Part shown: piece by piece, positions 1 through 8,387 of the stretch
Numbering within the stretch: the stretch's first letter is position 1
How the letters are laid out: every line of letters starts with the position of its first letter
Translations under genes and position numbers: made by a program
The notes under the pieces: generated by a model
The model's database searches: none
What the model was told of the DNA's origin: nothing
The model's input: the letters and a program-made list of their open reading frames with translations, nothing else
DNA from: Bacillus sp. HF117_J1_D
GTDB taxonomy: Bacteria > Bacillota > Bacilli > Bacillales > Bacillaceae_C
Length of the DNA: 64,000 nt
Direction of reading: 5' to 3'
Assembly: GCA_009928435.1 (NCBI GenBank)
Contig: JAABNQ010000006.1
Span: 32,829-96,828, forward strand

Positions 1-281
1 GGCCAGTATTTCCGAAAAGTGGCTAGTATTTCTGAAAATCGGCCAGTATTTCCGAAAAGTGGATAGTATTTTTCGAAAATCGGCTAGTATTTCTGAAAAG
101 TGGCCAGTATTTCAGGAAATCGGCCAGTATTTCCGAAAAGTGGCTAGTATTTCAGGAAATCGGCCAGTATTTCCGAAAAGTGGCTAGTATTTCTGAAAAT
201 CGGCCAGTATTTCCGAAAATCGGCCAGTATTTCCGAAAATCGGCCAGTATTCCCGGCAATCGGCCAGTATTTCGATAAAGC
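1..281 (+). repeat. 20-bp tandem repeat array 1 (about 14 units, cut by window edge)
   Basis: Fourteen units of the form GGCCAGTATTTCCGAAAAGT or GGCCAGTATTTCCGAAAATC run back to back from base 1. All are 20 bp except one 21-bp unit at 61-81. No unique spacers separate them, so this is not CRISPR. The array lies just past the 3' end of the germinant receptor operon and belongs to the same family as the arrays at 40461-40891 (same orientation) and 50711-51288 (opposite orientation). The true left end is outside the window. Confidence 0.95.
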
Positions 282-297
282 AGTTGGATGGCCGCCC

Positions 298-1407
298 TTA
301 TTCAACTGTTCCAGTACTTCTGATCTTTGCGTCAACGGTTACATCAAAAGTCATATTCGGATAGATCCCCTGCCACTCCTTATATCTTTTCCCGTTTTGG
401 ATCCTCGTTGCTTTATAACGAAGGCCGAAGCCAAGTGGGTCCAAGTTCTCCTTCTGTAAAAATTTCAAAGTCTTCAAGGTCTCTTTTTTTGTATGTTTGG
501 CTGCCATGCTGCTGTATGTGGACAACTCGTTTGGAGTCATATCGAAGGATGACTCTTCAACAATACCACCAACGGAAATTTTCATTTTTAGGACAGGATT
601 CTCGTTTGGAGAGGTGATGATCTTGTACTTCACCTTTGCTGTATCCACTGACATGGTGAAATTCTTTCCCTTGTTTTTTACTTCTATGTCCAGTTTATTT
701 GTGCGATTCGCCATCAAGCTGAAAAATTTCGTCTGCATTGAGGTGAGCTGAACAGGCTTTTGATGAGGCGAAAAAACATATGAATGATTGACCATCAGTC
801 TTGAATGGTCTTCATTTGTTCTGATAATCGGAATAGTAAGATCGATCCCGCTTTCCGCAATTTTTCTTCTTGCATCAAAAAGAAAGGTTGAGGCGATATA
901 GGCACTCTCAACACCATTGCCTGAGAAAAGGTTGGTGAGGACAGTTGATCCGGCCATTTCGGATTTAGGCTCGACTTTCAACACCTCCTCGGCGGAAGGA
1001 TCTCCGACCGCCACCCATGAGATCATCTGAATATCTCTTCTTCTTATGAAGAAATCTAATGTTTCCCTCATGTCCTTCGCTAAAATTTCCTCATCGAAAA
1101 TAAGCGCCCTTGTATGGACGAAATCAATCTCTTTATCCACATGTGTTTTCAAAAAGCGAATGGCGCCGGACAGGGTTGAGTCTTCCTTTGTTAAATAAGT
1201 GTACTTGGTACCAGCTTCCTTTAGTGAACCGGAAGGAACAGCCAGCTTTAAAGTCACTTTATAAGGCTTTTTTTCGTTGCCGGAATAATCCACTCCGATG
1301 GCCTGTACGAAAATTCTTTTATCGATATCTTTAAAGCCGCAGCTTGATAATAAAAAACACACGAGGCATGCCGCAAGTATTTTTAAAAAAAGTTTCCGCT
1401 TCATCAT
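298..1407 (-). CDS. Germinant receptor subunit C, Ger(x)C family lipoprotein
   Basis: Outer lipoprotein of a GerA-type nutrient receptor in the spore inner membrane; the A, B and C subunits together sense germinants. The start at 1407 follows an AAGGAGG site; a second ATG at 1404 is equally possible. The N-terminus is a lipoprotein signal: KRK, a hydrophobic stretch, then the lipobox LSSC at about residue 20. The rest is soluble, about 368 residues, and matches the GerAC/GerKC family in length and in features such as the RRRDIQMISWVAVG segment. The start overlaps the 3' end of the B subunit gene by a few bases, indicating translational coupling. Which germinant is sensed cannot be read from sequence. 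Confidence 0.9.
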   Translation of the reverse strand: MMKRKLFLKILAACLVCFLLSSCGFKDIDKRIFVQAIGVDYSGNEKKPYKVTLKLAVPSGSLKEAGTKYTYLTKEDSTLSGAIRFLKTHVDKEIDFVHTRALIFDEEILAKDMRETLDFFIRRRDIQMISWVAVGDPSAEEVLKVEPKSEMAGSTVLTNLFSGNGVESAYIASTFLFDARRKIAESGIDLTIPIIRTNEDHSRLMVNHSYVFSPHQKPVQLTSMQTKFFSLMANRTNKLDIEVKNKGKNFTMSVDTAKVKYKIITSPNENPVLKMKISVGGIVEESSFDMTPNELSTYSSMAAKHTKKETLKTLKFLQKENLDPLGFGLRYKATRIQNGKRYKEWQGIYPNMTFDVTVDAKIRSTGTVE

Positions 1408-2498
1408 TTTGCCCTCCTTTTTATGAACCAAAAGCTGAAAAAGAAAAGAAGAGTGAGCGGCGGTATCAGATTATAAAAGTATCTGGAATATAAAAGCAGG
1501 GTGTATTCCGAGAGAGCGTTTACCAATATTAAAGTAATGATCCAAAATACTATGAGATACAGATAGGCAGTTAGATTGTTTTTTTTCCATTGAAATTTTT
1601 TAAACCAAATGACATTCTTGCATGTCTCAATGGCTACATGCCAATGTATCAGGAGGTTCAAAAAAGAAATGGCTAAAAACAATGGCAGAAACAGATATAG
1701 TACACGCTCAATGATCCCGAATTTCATCCGTAGTGTGTCGCTTGTTGAGATGGCGGGATAAACAAGATGCTCGATCTTTTCAAACCCATTCAATCCTATC
1801 GGAGCAAGGTACAGTGCTGCTAGTACGAACGTTCCGATGCCCCCAATAATGCACATTTGTTTCCATGTGACACGGGTTTTTGCTTGCGTGAATGCTCGAT
1901 TAAAAATGATCATGTTTGAAACGCCGGTAAATATGAAAGAGGCAGCCGAGAATGCGCTGTAGTTAGGAAGTTGATTAAAATGCATGATCGCCTCCCTGAC
2001 AAAATCCCATTCAAATTGTTCGCTTGAAAAGGCTTTGTATATGAGAAAAAGAACAAGGGGCAATGAAAATATAAGCACATTCTCCACTGTATATAAAACA
2101 CTTCTTGTATTCATCAAAATGCCGAAAGAAATCACAATCAGAAAACTGGAAGCAATCCAGGTAATCGGCATTTCTGGTGTCAGAAATCGCTTAAGCATGA
2201 ATGAGTAGGTGACCAATGTCATGAGACCGGCCGCAAACCATACGCTTGCAATCAACAGAGTAAACGGCCGGTACATCCAGGAAGGAGTATATTCCTTCAG
2301 CAAAGCAGGGAAGTCTTTGCCTGGAAATTGATTGAAAAAGTTGCCGCTTATGTAAAAAAGAATTAAACCGAACATGACAGACAGCAGAATGGAAACAACC
2401 GTACCGGCCATTCTATGGTCCAAAAGAATTTTCGGAACAGCAGAGATCATATTTGCGGTCATGTTGACAAATATCAAGTAGTACACAAAACGATTCAT
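1404..2498 (-). CDS. Germinant receptor subunit B, spore permease (GerAB/GerKB family)
   Basis: Integral membrane subunit of a GerA-type receptor, related to amino acid permeases of the APC superfamily. The 364-aa protein is almost wholly hydrophobic with about ten predicted membrane segments, starting with NRFVYYLIFVNMTANMISA. The ATG at 2498 follows AAGGGGAAC. It sits between the A and C genes (2 bp after A, overlapping C), the usual A-B-C order. In the family this subunit binds the nutrient; I infer that role by homology only. Confidence 0.92.
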   Translation of the reverse strand: MNRFVYYLIFVNMTANMISAVPKILLDHRMAGTVVSILLSVMFGLILFYISGNFFNQFPGKDFPALLKEYTPSWMYRPFTLLIASVWFAAGLMTLVTYSFMLKRFLTPEMPITWIASSFLIVISFGILMNTRSVLYTVENVLIFSLPLVLFLIYKAFSSEQFEWDFVREAIMHFNQLPNYSAFSAASFIFTGVSNMIIFNRAFTQAKTRVTWKQMCIIGGIGTFVLAALYLAPIGLNGFEKIEHLVYPAISTSDTLRMKFGIIERVLYLFLPLFLAISFLNLLIHWHVAIETCKNVIWFKKFQWKKNNLTAYLYLIVFWIITLILVNALSEYTLLLYSRYFYNLIPPLTLLFFFSFWFIKRRAK

Positions 2499-2500
2499 GT

Positions 2501-3859
2501 TTAGTTCCCCTTGATCTCTTCTTTTCGCCCTTTATAATAAAATTTCAAATAAGGCTCACCAAAGCTTCTTTTGTTTGTCAAATACATAATAAAGCCGATG
2601 AAGCTTAGCATCAGACCGGCCAGTCCCGAGAGAGTGGAAAAAAAGAGGATGACATATCTGAATACCCTGATGGCTAGGCTCATCTCATTAATGGGAATGA
2701 CAAAGGTAGAAATGGCCACTGCTGAAACAATGATGATCATGACATTGGATGTCAGAGCAGCCTCCGTAGCCGCTGTACCCAGAATAAGACCGCCTACAGT
2801 GGTAGCTGTTGCACTCACGGCTTTCGGTAGACGGATGCTCGCTTCTGTCAGAAGTTCCATCACAAATAGCATGAACAGGACTTCAATATATGAAGGATAG
2901 GGAACCCCAATTCGGCTTCCCGCAATCGAGAGTGCCAGCTCCGAACGGAAGACATCCGGAGTATAAGAGATGACAGAAACATATAACCCCGGCAGAATCA
3001 GACAATTGAAAAGACCGATATATCTGAGCATGATGGCAAACCGGGACACCCAGTATGTATGATAGCTGTCCTCGATGGAAGTCATGAAATCGAAAAACAC
3101 AGCCGGAGCAATAATGGCATTTGAATCACCGTCCAGAAGCAGCACGATTTTTCCGCCTGCTATATTATAGACGATGCGATCCGTCCTTTCTGTCATCATC
3201 ATGCTCGGGAATAAGGAAAACCTCTTATTGTTTATTAGGAACAGCAGCTCCGATGTTGATTGGATAATGTCTCTGTCAAGGGACTTGATCCTTTGTTTCA
3301 CTTGTTCAAGCACGTACTGATGTACATCGTCCCGATCATAAATCAGCGCAAGTGATTGGTTTGTCTTTTTTCCAATCGTGAGCATTTCGATGGTGAGAGA
3401 AGGCTGATGGTAGCGTTGTCTGATCAGATTTAAGTTCGTCATGATGGCCTCGCTCATAGCATATTGCGGCCCTTGAATCGTAGGTTCAATATTGCTTTCG
3501 AGGACGTTATCATTATTCACCAAAGTAAAATCAAATAGGAGCAGTGAGTCGTTGATATGGATCAAAACGCTGCCTTTTGTCATCTCCAGCAAAATTTGCT
3601 CCTTCGATTCAATTTCAATCTGATTTGGCAGGGAAGAAAAATAAGCCTCTACTTCTCCAAGTGAAGGCAGCTCAAAGAAAGGTTTGATGAGGCTTTCCTG
3701 TAGCCTTTGCCCATCTGCGACTGTTTTAATATATAAAAGCATCATCCTTTTATTGTTGATCTCAAGTGGTTTATGTACAAAATCAAAGGTTTTGATTTCA
3801 TTCTTTAACCATTCAATCGTTTCGGATGGGGTGTAGATGATGGGAATTTTTTTGCGCAT
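2501..3859 (-). CDS. Germinant receptor subunit A (GerAA/GerKA family)
   Basis: First gene of the receptor operon. I chose the ATG at 3859 (MRKKIPIIYTP) because CAAGGAG lies just upstream; the longer reading frame to 3955 has no ribosome site. The 452-aa protein has a soluble N-terminal half (about residues 1-240) and a C-terminal half with several membrane segments, including the family-typical stretch LYVSVISYTPDVFRSELALSIAGSR and a later RLPKAVSATATTVGGLILG. It is slightly shorter than many GerAA proteins (about 480 aa). The family forms ion-release channels at germination. Expression should be forespore-specific, but I could not pick a convincing sigma-G promoter. Confidence 0.92.
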   Translation of the reverse strand: MRKKIPIIYTPSETIEWLKNEIKTFDFVHKPLEINNKRMMLLYIKTVADGQRLQESLIKPFFELPSLGEVEAYFSSLPNQIEIESKEQILLEMTKGSVLIHINDSLLLFDFTLVNNDNVLESNIEPTIQGPQYAMSEAIMTNLNLIRQRYHQPSLTIEMLTIGKKTNQSLALIYDRDDVHQYVLEQVKQRIKSLDRDIIQSTSELLFLINNKRFSLFPSMMMTERTDRIVYNIAGGKIVLLLDGDSNAIIAPAVFFDFMTSIEDSYHTYWVSRFAIMLRYIGLFNCLILPGLYVSVISYTPDVFRSELALSIAGSRIGVPYPSYIEVLFMLFVMELLTEASIRLPKAVSATATTVGGLILGTAATEAALTSNVMIIIVSAVAISTFVIPINEMSLAIRVFRYVILFFSTLSGLAGLMLSFIGFIMYLTNKRSFGEPYLKFYYKGRKEEIKGN

Positions 3860-4090
3860 AGGTTCGTCTCCTTGAGATTTAGGTGTGTAATGGCACATTG
3901 TTGTGGATCGATCCTGTGAAAAATAATGAATGATGCTAATCTTGAAATTGGTCACTTTTAGCCGGAAATTATGCTGTTATTTAGCATGTCACGAATGAAG
4001 ATGGAATATGCAGGAGTGTCTGAACCTCGAAGGTGCAATGTTCTTGTTAAGTGAGGAAGGCTAGCAGAGTTTTCTTCACACAGTAATATG

Positions 4091-4126
4091 GAAAAGCACT
4101 TCAGAATGGGCTTCTGAAGTGCTTGC
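4091..4126 (-). terminator. Rho-independent terminator of the amidase operon
   Basis: Stem AAGCACTTCAGAA / TTCTGAAGTGCTT with a short loop. On the minus strand it is followed by TTTT. It lies directly after the amidase stop codon. The rest of 3860-4146 shows nothing else I can identify. Confidence 0.8.
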
Positions 4127-4146
4127 TTTTGAAAAAGTGCAGCTGT

Positions 4147-5568
4147 TTATTTCACCGTGCTGGCAATTTTGGCTTTTCTTCCTTTTAACGGGTTCGTTTG
4201 TTCAAAGGCGTAGCCTGCGTTCAGAACAGTACTTTCACTGAATGCCGGGCCGATGATTTGCAATCCGACAGGCATTTCATCTTTCAATCCGCACGGCAGG
4301 GTCATGGCAGGAAGTCCCGCGAGATTGCATGGTCCCATAAAGCGGATAAAGTTATCAATGAGATCGACTTGTTTTCCGTTCAAGTCAGCGAAATCGCTTC
4401 CGATATCAGGCGGCATGACAGGCAGTGTCGGCGCCATTAGTACATCCACATTTTCGAAAGCTTTGCGGAAGTCCTGCTTCAATTGGCGGCGAAGCTGCTG
4501 TGCCTGCAAGTAGTCGACAGACGAGAAGAGTTCTCCAAGCTCAAAGAGCAAGCGGATATCATCGCCGAAATCGTCAGGCCGCTTTTGCAAATCCTGATGG
4601 TGGATCGCCGAAGCTTCTGATAAGGAAGTGACAAGTTCTGCATATTCAGAATATTGCAGGGCAGGGATCTCAACCTTCTCTACTTTTGCCCCTTGTTTTT
4701 CAAGTGTTTTGATTGCTTGTCGGACCAAGTTTTCAACGCCAGCGTCTACATTTTTGAAATAATACTCTTCGTTGATTCCGATGACGAGGTCTTTTACATC
4801 TCCGGTCAATTTGGAGGAGTATTCTTCTGTTGGAGCATTGACGGAAGTCGGGTCATTCGGATCGTAGCCCGCAATCACTTCCAACAAGCCAGCTGCGTCT
4901 TTGACAGTCTTCGTCATTGGACCAATATGATCCAGCGACCAAGCAAGGGGATAGCAACCGTATTTACTGACCCGGCCAAATGTTGGCTTGAGGCCGATGA
5001 TTCCGCAAGAGGACGATGGGATACGGATGGATCCCGCTGTGTCTGTTCCAAGCGTGGCAACGGTCATGTCAGCTGCTACCCCTGCACCAGAACCGCCGCT
5101 TGATCCACCTGGAATTTTTTCAAGATTCCACGGGTTTCTGACAGGGCCGAAATGCGGGCTGTTATTTGTGATGCCCCATGCATATTCGTGCATGTTCAAT
5201 TTTCCGGTAAAAACGATGCCGGCATCTCTCATTTTCGAAATGACGGTTGCATCATAATCAGAAACAAATTCTCCATGGATTTTGGAACTCATGGTTGTCA
5301 CTTCATCTTTAAAATAAATGTTATCTTTTATTGCCATTGGAATACCGTGATACATTCCTTTATAATTTCCGGATGCAATCTCTTTGTCTGCCTGCTCCGC
5401 TTCCTTTTCCGCCTTATTGCGCCGAAAGCTAACATAGGCATTGATTGTATCGTTGAGGGCTTCGGCATGGTCCAGTACTGCTTTTGTCAATTCAAGCGAT
5501 GACACTTCTCTCTTCTCAATGAGCGGCGCCAACTCTTCCACTGATTTAGTTACGAGCTCTTTACTCAA
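4147..5568 (-). CDS. Amidase signature family hydrolase (GatA/AtzE-like)
   Basis: Hydrolyses a carboxamide to acid and ammonia. The Ser-cis-Ser-Lys triad is visible: Lys in AIKDN (about residue 80), Ser in GGSSGGSGAG (about 155) and Ser in GTDTAGSIRIPSS (about 178). The start is taken as TTG at 5568, six bases after GAGGTGA; a GTG at 5577 lies inside that ribosome site. The gene overlaps the 60-aa gene upstream and shares its sigma-54 promoter. It is probably not the tRNA amidotransferase subunit GatA: no gatB or gatC is nearby, and the context (sigma-54 activator with an amide/urea-receptor-like domain, orphan binding protein) points to catabolism of an external amide. The substrate is unknown. 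Confidence 0.88.
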   Translation of the reverse strand: MSKELVTKSVEELAPLIEKREVSSLELTKAVLDHAEALNDTINAYVSFRRNKAEKEAEQADKEIASGNYKGMYHGIPMAIKDNIYFKDEVTTMSSKIHGEFVSDYDATVISKMRDAGIVFTGKLNMHEYAWGITNNSPHFGPVRNPWNLEKIPGGSSGGSGAGVAADMTVATLGTDTAGSIRIPSSSCGIIGLKPTFGRVSKYGCYPLAWSLDHIGPMTKTVKDAAGLLEVIAGYDPNDPTSVNAPTEEYSSKLTGDVKDLVIGINEEYYFKNVDAGVENLVRQAIKTLEKQGAKVEKVEIPALQYSEYAELVTSLSEASAIHHQDLQKRPDDFGDDIRLLFELGELFSSVDYLQAQQLRRQLKQDFRKAFENVDVLMAPTLPVMPPDIGSDFADLNGKQVDLIDNFIRFMGPCNLAGLPAMTLPCGLKDEMPVGLQIIGPAFSESTVLNAGYAFEQTNPLKGRKAKIASTVK

Positions 5569-5743
5569 TGTGGTCACCTCCGGGAGTGTTGCGAAGACTT
5601 ATGTCTGCATCGTCAAGATTCGCACTGTCAATGTTCTTCTTCAAATCCTGAATGGCGTCCCAGCGTGTTTGGAGCAGAGGAAGATGTCCTTCTTTAACGG
5701 TAATCCCTTTATCCTCCAATTTTTCTTGAATCGATAACTTCAA
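5561..5743 (-). CDS. 60-aa conserved-looking small protein, first gene of amidase operon
   Basis: Starts at TTG 5743 after AAGGAGAGG and ends 8 bp inside the amidase gene (5568), so the two are translationally coupled. The product is soluble and charged (MKLSIQEKLEDKGITVKEG...), without cysteines or a signal peptide. I do not recognise a domain. By position it resembles the small partner subunits of amidases (GatC for GatA, AtzG for AtzE), but that is inference from context. It lies about 80 nt below the predicted sigma-54 start site, which argues that it is real. Confidence 0.7.
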   Translation of the reverse strand: MKLSIQEKLEDKGITVKEGHLPLLQTRWDAIQDLKKNIDSANLDDADISLRNTPGGDHIE

Positions 5744-5833
5744 CCTGAATCCTCTCCTTTTTTAATTAAGTAGAAACGGATTGAAACTTATGGAAAAAGC
5801 AGTGCTGTTTGCGCCTCCTTTCACTTAAAAATT

Positions 5834-5851
5834 TTGCAAGTTCCATGCCAA
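5834..5851 (-). promoter_or_regulatory. Sigma-54 (-24/-12) promoter of the amidase operon
   Basis: Read on the minus strand: TTGGCATGGAACTTGCA. The GG and GC dinucleotides are exactly 10 nt apart, as in the sigma-54 consensus. It points at the 60-aa gene and amidase, with a leader of about 80 nt. The activator gene is divergent and adjacent. Confidence 0.85.
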
Positions 5852-5952
5852 GACAAAAGGCTAATAGGAATGAGGTTCTCTTTTTTTCCTGTCTTAAAAA
5901 AGGACATATTAATTGAATTATTAGAAATTTAGGTATATTATGAAGGCAATAT

Positions 5953-5962
5953 TAGGACATGT
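5953..5962. promoter_or_regulatory. Palindrome GGACATGTCC, possible activator site
   Basis: A perfect 10-bp palindrome about 105 bp upstream of the sigma-54 promoter at 5834-5851, where an enhancer-binding protein would bind. GGACAT half-sites recur nearby at about 5902 and 5991. It lies just before the divergent activator gene. Binding is inferred from position only. Confidence 0.35.
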
Positions 5963-6012
5963 CCGATATTGAGACGATTTTCCTAAAATGGGACATAGGG
6001 GGAGAAGATGAT

Positions 6013-8289
6013 TTGCGAATGAAAATCGGGCTTCTTTTTTCTTTGACAGGAACGACGTCAATCACGGAAAAAGGGCAGTATGAGGCTGCCTGTTTTGCCA
6101 TCAGTGAGTTCAATAAACAACAGGCTGGAATCGAAGTTGTTGTCCGGGATATTTGCTCAGATCCAAGGAAAAGCGCTGAGGAGGCGGAAGCGCTTGCCCA
6201 GGACGGAGTTCGGATTTTTATTGGCTGTTACACCTCCGCCTGCCGGAAGGCTGTTTTACCAGTCGTGGAAAAGTATGACTGTCTCCTTGTGTATCCAACC
6301 CTTTACGAAGGACAGGAAGATCACCCCCATGTTTTTTACACTGGAGAAGTCCCCAATCAACAAGTCCATATATTGATTGATTATTTCATGAGCCATTATG
6401 GAAAGCGTATTTACTTGGTTGGAAATGACTACATTTATCCGCGGGAAACAAATGAGCAGGTAAAGGTCTATGTGAATGAGAAGAATGGAGAAGTGGTCGG
6501 AGAAACGTATGTGCCCTTTGGCAATCAGGAATTCTATGAAGTGATTCAGGACATCATTTTAAAAAAGCCGGATGTTATTTTTTCAACCTTGGTAGGGAAA
6601 AGTGTGCCGGCGTTTTATCGCCAATATGCTCACATGCGTCTGTCCCCGGAGTCCATTCCCATTTTTAGCCCAATTACGAAAGAAACGGAAATCGAAGCAA
6701 TGGGAGCGGAATTCGGATCAGGACATTACAGTTCAGCCAGCTATTTTCAATCATTGTCCAATCCTCTTAATCTATCCTTCATTCAACAGTTTCATCGTTT
6801 TTCAGGGAAAAAAATGCCCGTTTCGTCTGTCATGTATAACACTTATTTGGGAACAAAAATTGTGATGGATTCAATAGTGAAAACAAAAGCACTGGACCGA
6901 AGGGAAATTATTCGGAACATAGGAGGAAAAAGGATGGATACGGCATGCGGGACACTGCGTGTAGACGCCAGAGGCAGACATCTTTCGAGACCAGTGAAAA
7001 TAGGAAAAGCACAGCCCAACGGCCAGTTCGACATAGTTTGGGACTCAGATAAAAATATAAAGCCGGAACCTTTTAAAATCAGTACAAAGAAAGCGAGCCG
7101 TGTAAATGAAATTGTCCTTGAAGCATGGGGGCAGATCAGTGAGGAAGCGATCATTGCTTTGTCTGAAAAAGGAACGATTCAATATTTGAGCCGAAAGGCT
7201 TCCGAACTGACAGGGCTTGAAAAAGGGAATAAACTAACAAGGAAAATGATCGGGCAGCTTTACAACTCCTTTCAAGTTATTTCTCATGAGGCAAAACGGA
7301 AGCATCTGTTATTGCTCAAGCCACGAATAGGCAGGAGCACAGTTCCTATTATGACGTTTGGCCGGGTGAGAACAAGAAACGAGCAGTATCAGTTCGAATT
7401 GGAGACTGCCCAAATTGCTGCGCAGTCTACCGCGAATGTACTGATTTTAGGGGAGACTGGGACTGGAAAAGAAATGGTGGCTAAATCCATTCATGAAATG
7501 AGTGACCGGAGCAGTGGGCCTCTTGTCTCGGTCAACACTGGACTTATACCTGAGAGTCTTGTTGCGAGTGAATTGTTTGGATATATGGAAGGTACGTTTA
7601 CGGGGGCTAGAAAGGGGGGCGCCATTGGAAAATTTGAAGCTGCCCACAGTGGAACACTTTTCTTAGATGAAATTGGCGACATGCCAATGGAGTTGCAGGT
7701 TATGTTGCTGCGGGCCCTTGAAACAAAAACAATCGTCCGCCTTGGTGATACGAAGGAGAGGGAAGTAGATATTCGGATTATTGCGGCAACAAACCGGAAG
7801 CTGGAAGAGGAGATTGCTTACGGACACACATTTCGCTCAGATCTGTTTTATCGCCTGAATGTGTTGTCTGTTACCATTCCGCCGTTGCGGGAACGACCTG
7901 AGGATATTGAATTGCTTGTCATGGAGCTTCTTCAGGAATTGGAAAATTCATATGGAGACGGTGTGAAGCAGGTAAGTACTGAGGTTATACAGCTCCTTGT
8001 GGAATACCCTTGGCCGGGAAATATACGGGAGTTGAGGAACGTCATGGAACGGGCTTATCTGCTCGTGCGAAGGAAAGACCAGGAAATCAAGGTAGAACAT
8101 TTGCCTCGGAATGTGCGAGGTTATTTTTCGAGAAAGGCGGGACCACAACTTTCTTTGAAAGAGGCTGAAAGAGAAATGATTGCGAAGGCGCTCCGCGAAA
8201 CGAAAAATGTACTGGAAGCAGCCCGAAAGCTAGGGATTGCAAGAAGCACTCTCTATCGAAAAATAAAAGAATTTGGAATCAGTGTCTAA
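6013..8289 (+). CDS. Sigma-54 activator fused to an amide/urea-receptor-like binding domain
   Basis: Bacterial enhancer-binding protein with an unusual sensor. About residues 1-370 look like a periplasmic-binding-protein fold of the AmiC/FmdD/UrtA type (KIGLLFSLTGTTSITEKGQ..., CYTSACRKAV, VGNDYIYPRE), here with no signal peptide, so ligand would be sensed in the cytoplasm. A short PAS-like linker follows, then the AAA+ domain: Walker A GETGTGKE, Walker B LFLDEIGD, and the sigma-54 contact loop, which reads GTFTGA instead of the usual GAFTGA. A Fis-type helix-turn-helix ends the protein (AARKLGIARSTLYRKIKEFG). Start: TTG 6013, eight bases after GGGGGAG; ATG 6019 is the alternative. It probably activates the divergent amidase operon. 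Confidence 0.88.
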   Translation: MRMKIGLLFSLTGTTSITEKGQYEAACFAISEFNKQQAGIEVVVRDICSDPRKSAEEAEALAQDGVRIFIGCYTSACRKAVLPVVEKYDCLLVYPTLYEGQEDHPHVFYTGEVPNQQVHILIDYFMSHYGKRIYLVGNDYIYPRETNEQVKVYVNEKNGEVVGETYVPFGNQEFYEVIQDIILKKPDVIFSTLVGKSVPAFYRQYAHMRLSPESIPIFSPITKETEIEAMGAEFGSGHYSSASYFQSLSNPLNLSFIQQFHRFSGKKMPVSSVMYNTYLGTKIVMDSIVKTKALDRREIIRNIGGKRMDTACGTLRVDARGRHLSRPVKIGKAQPNGQFDIVWDSDKNIKPEPFKISTKKASRVNEIVLEAWGQISEEAIIALSEKGTIQYLSRKASELTGLEKGNKLTRKMIGQLYNSFQVISHEAKRKHLLLLKPRIGRSTVPIMTFGRVRTRNEQYQFELETAQIAAQSTANVLILGETGTGKEMVAKSIHEMSDRSSGPLVSVNTGLIPESLVASELFGYMEGTFTGARKGGAIGKFEAAHSGTLFLDEIGDMPMELQVMLLRALETKTIVRLGDTKEREVDIRIIAATNRKLEEEIAYGHTFRSDLFYRLNVLSVTIPPLRERPEDIELLVMELLQELENSYGDGVKQVSTEVIQLLVEYPWPGNIRELRNVMERAYLLVRRKDQEIKVEHLPRNVRGYFSRKAGPQLSLKEAEREMIAKALRETKNVLEAARKLGIARSTLYRKIKEFGISV

Positions 8290-8301
8290 GAGAATAGTAG
8301 A

Positions 8302-8330
8302 TTGACAGCGGATATACACTAGTTTATAAT
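8302..8330 (+). promoter_or_regulatory. Sigma-A promoter of the substrate-binding lipoprotein gene
   Basis: TTGACA at 8302-8307, a 17-bp spacer, and TATAAT at 8325-8330: a full consensus vegetative promoter. It starts only 13 bp after the activator stop codon, so the lipoprotein gene is transcribed on its own and not from a sigma-54 promoter. Confidence 0.9.
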
Positions 8331-8387
8331 TTTTCTGAAAATATTCATTTTTAAAAAAGGATTTTATTAGAATTGGGGGTTAGTAGG

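Noticed and set aside
4147-5568. GatA subunit of tRNA amidotransferase
   Set aside because: No gatC or gatB is adjacent, a sigma-54 promoter drives it, and the regulator carries an amide/urea-receptor-like domain.
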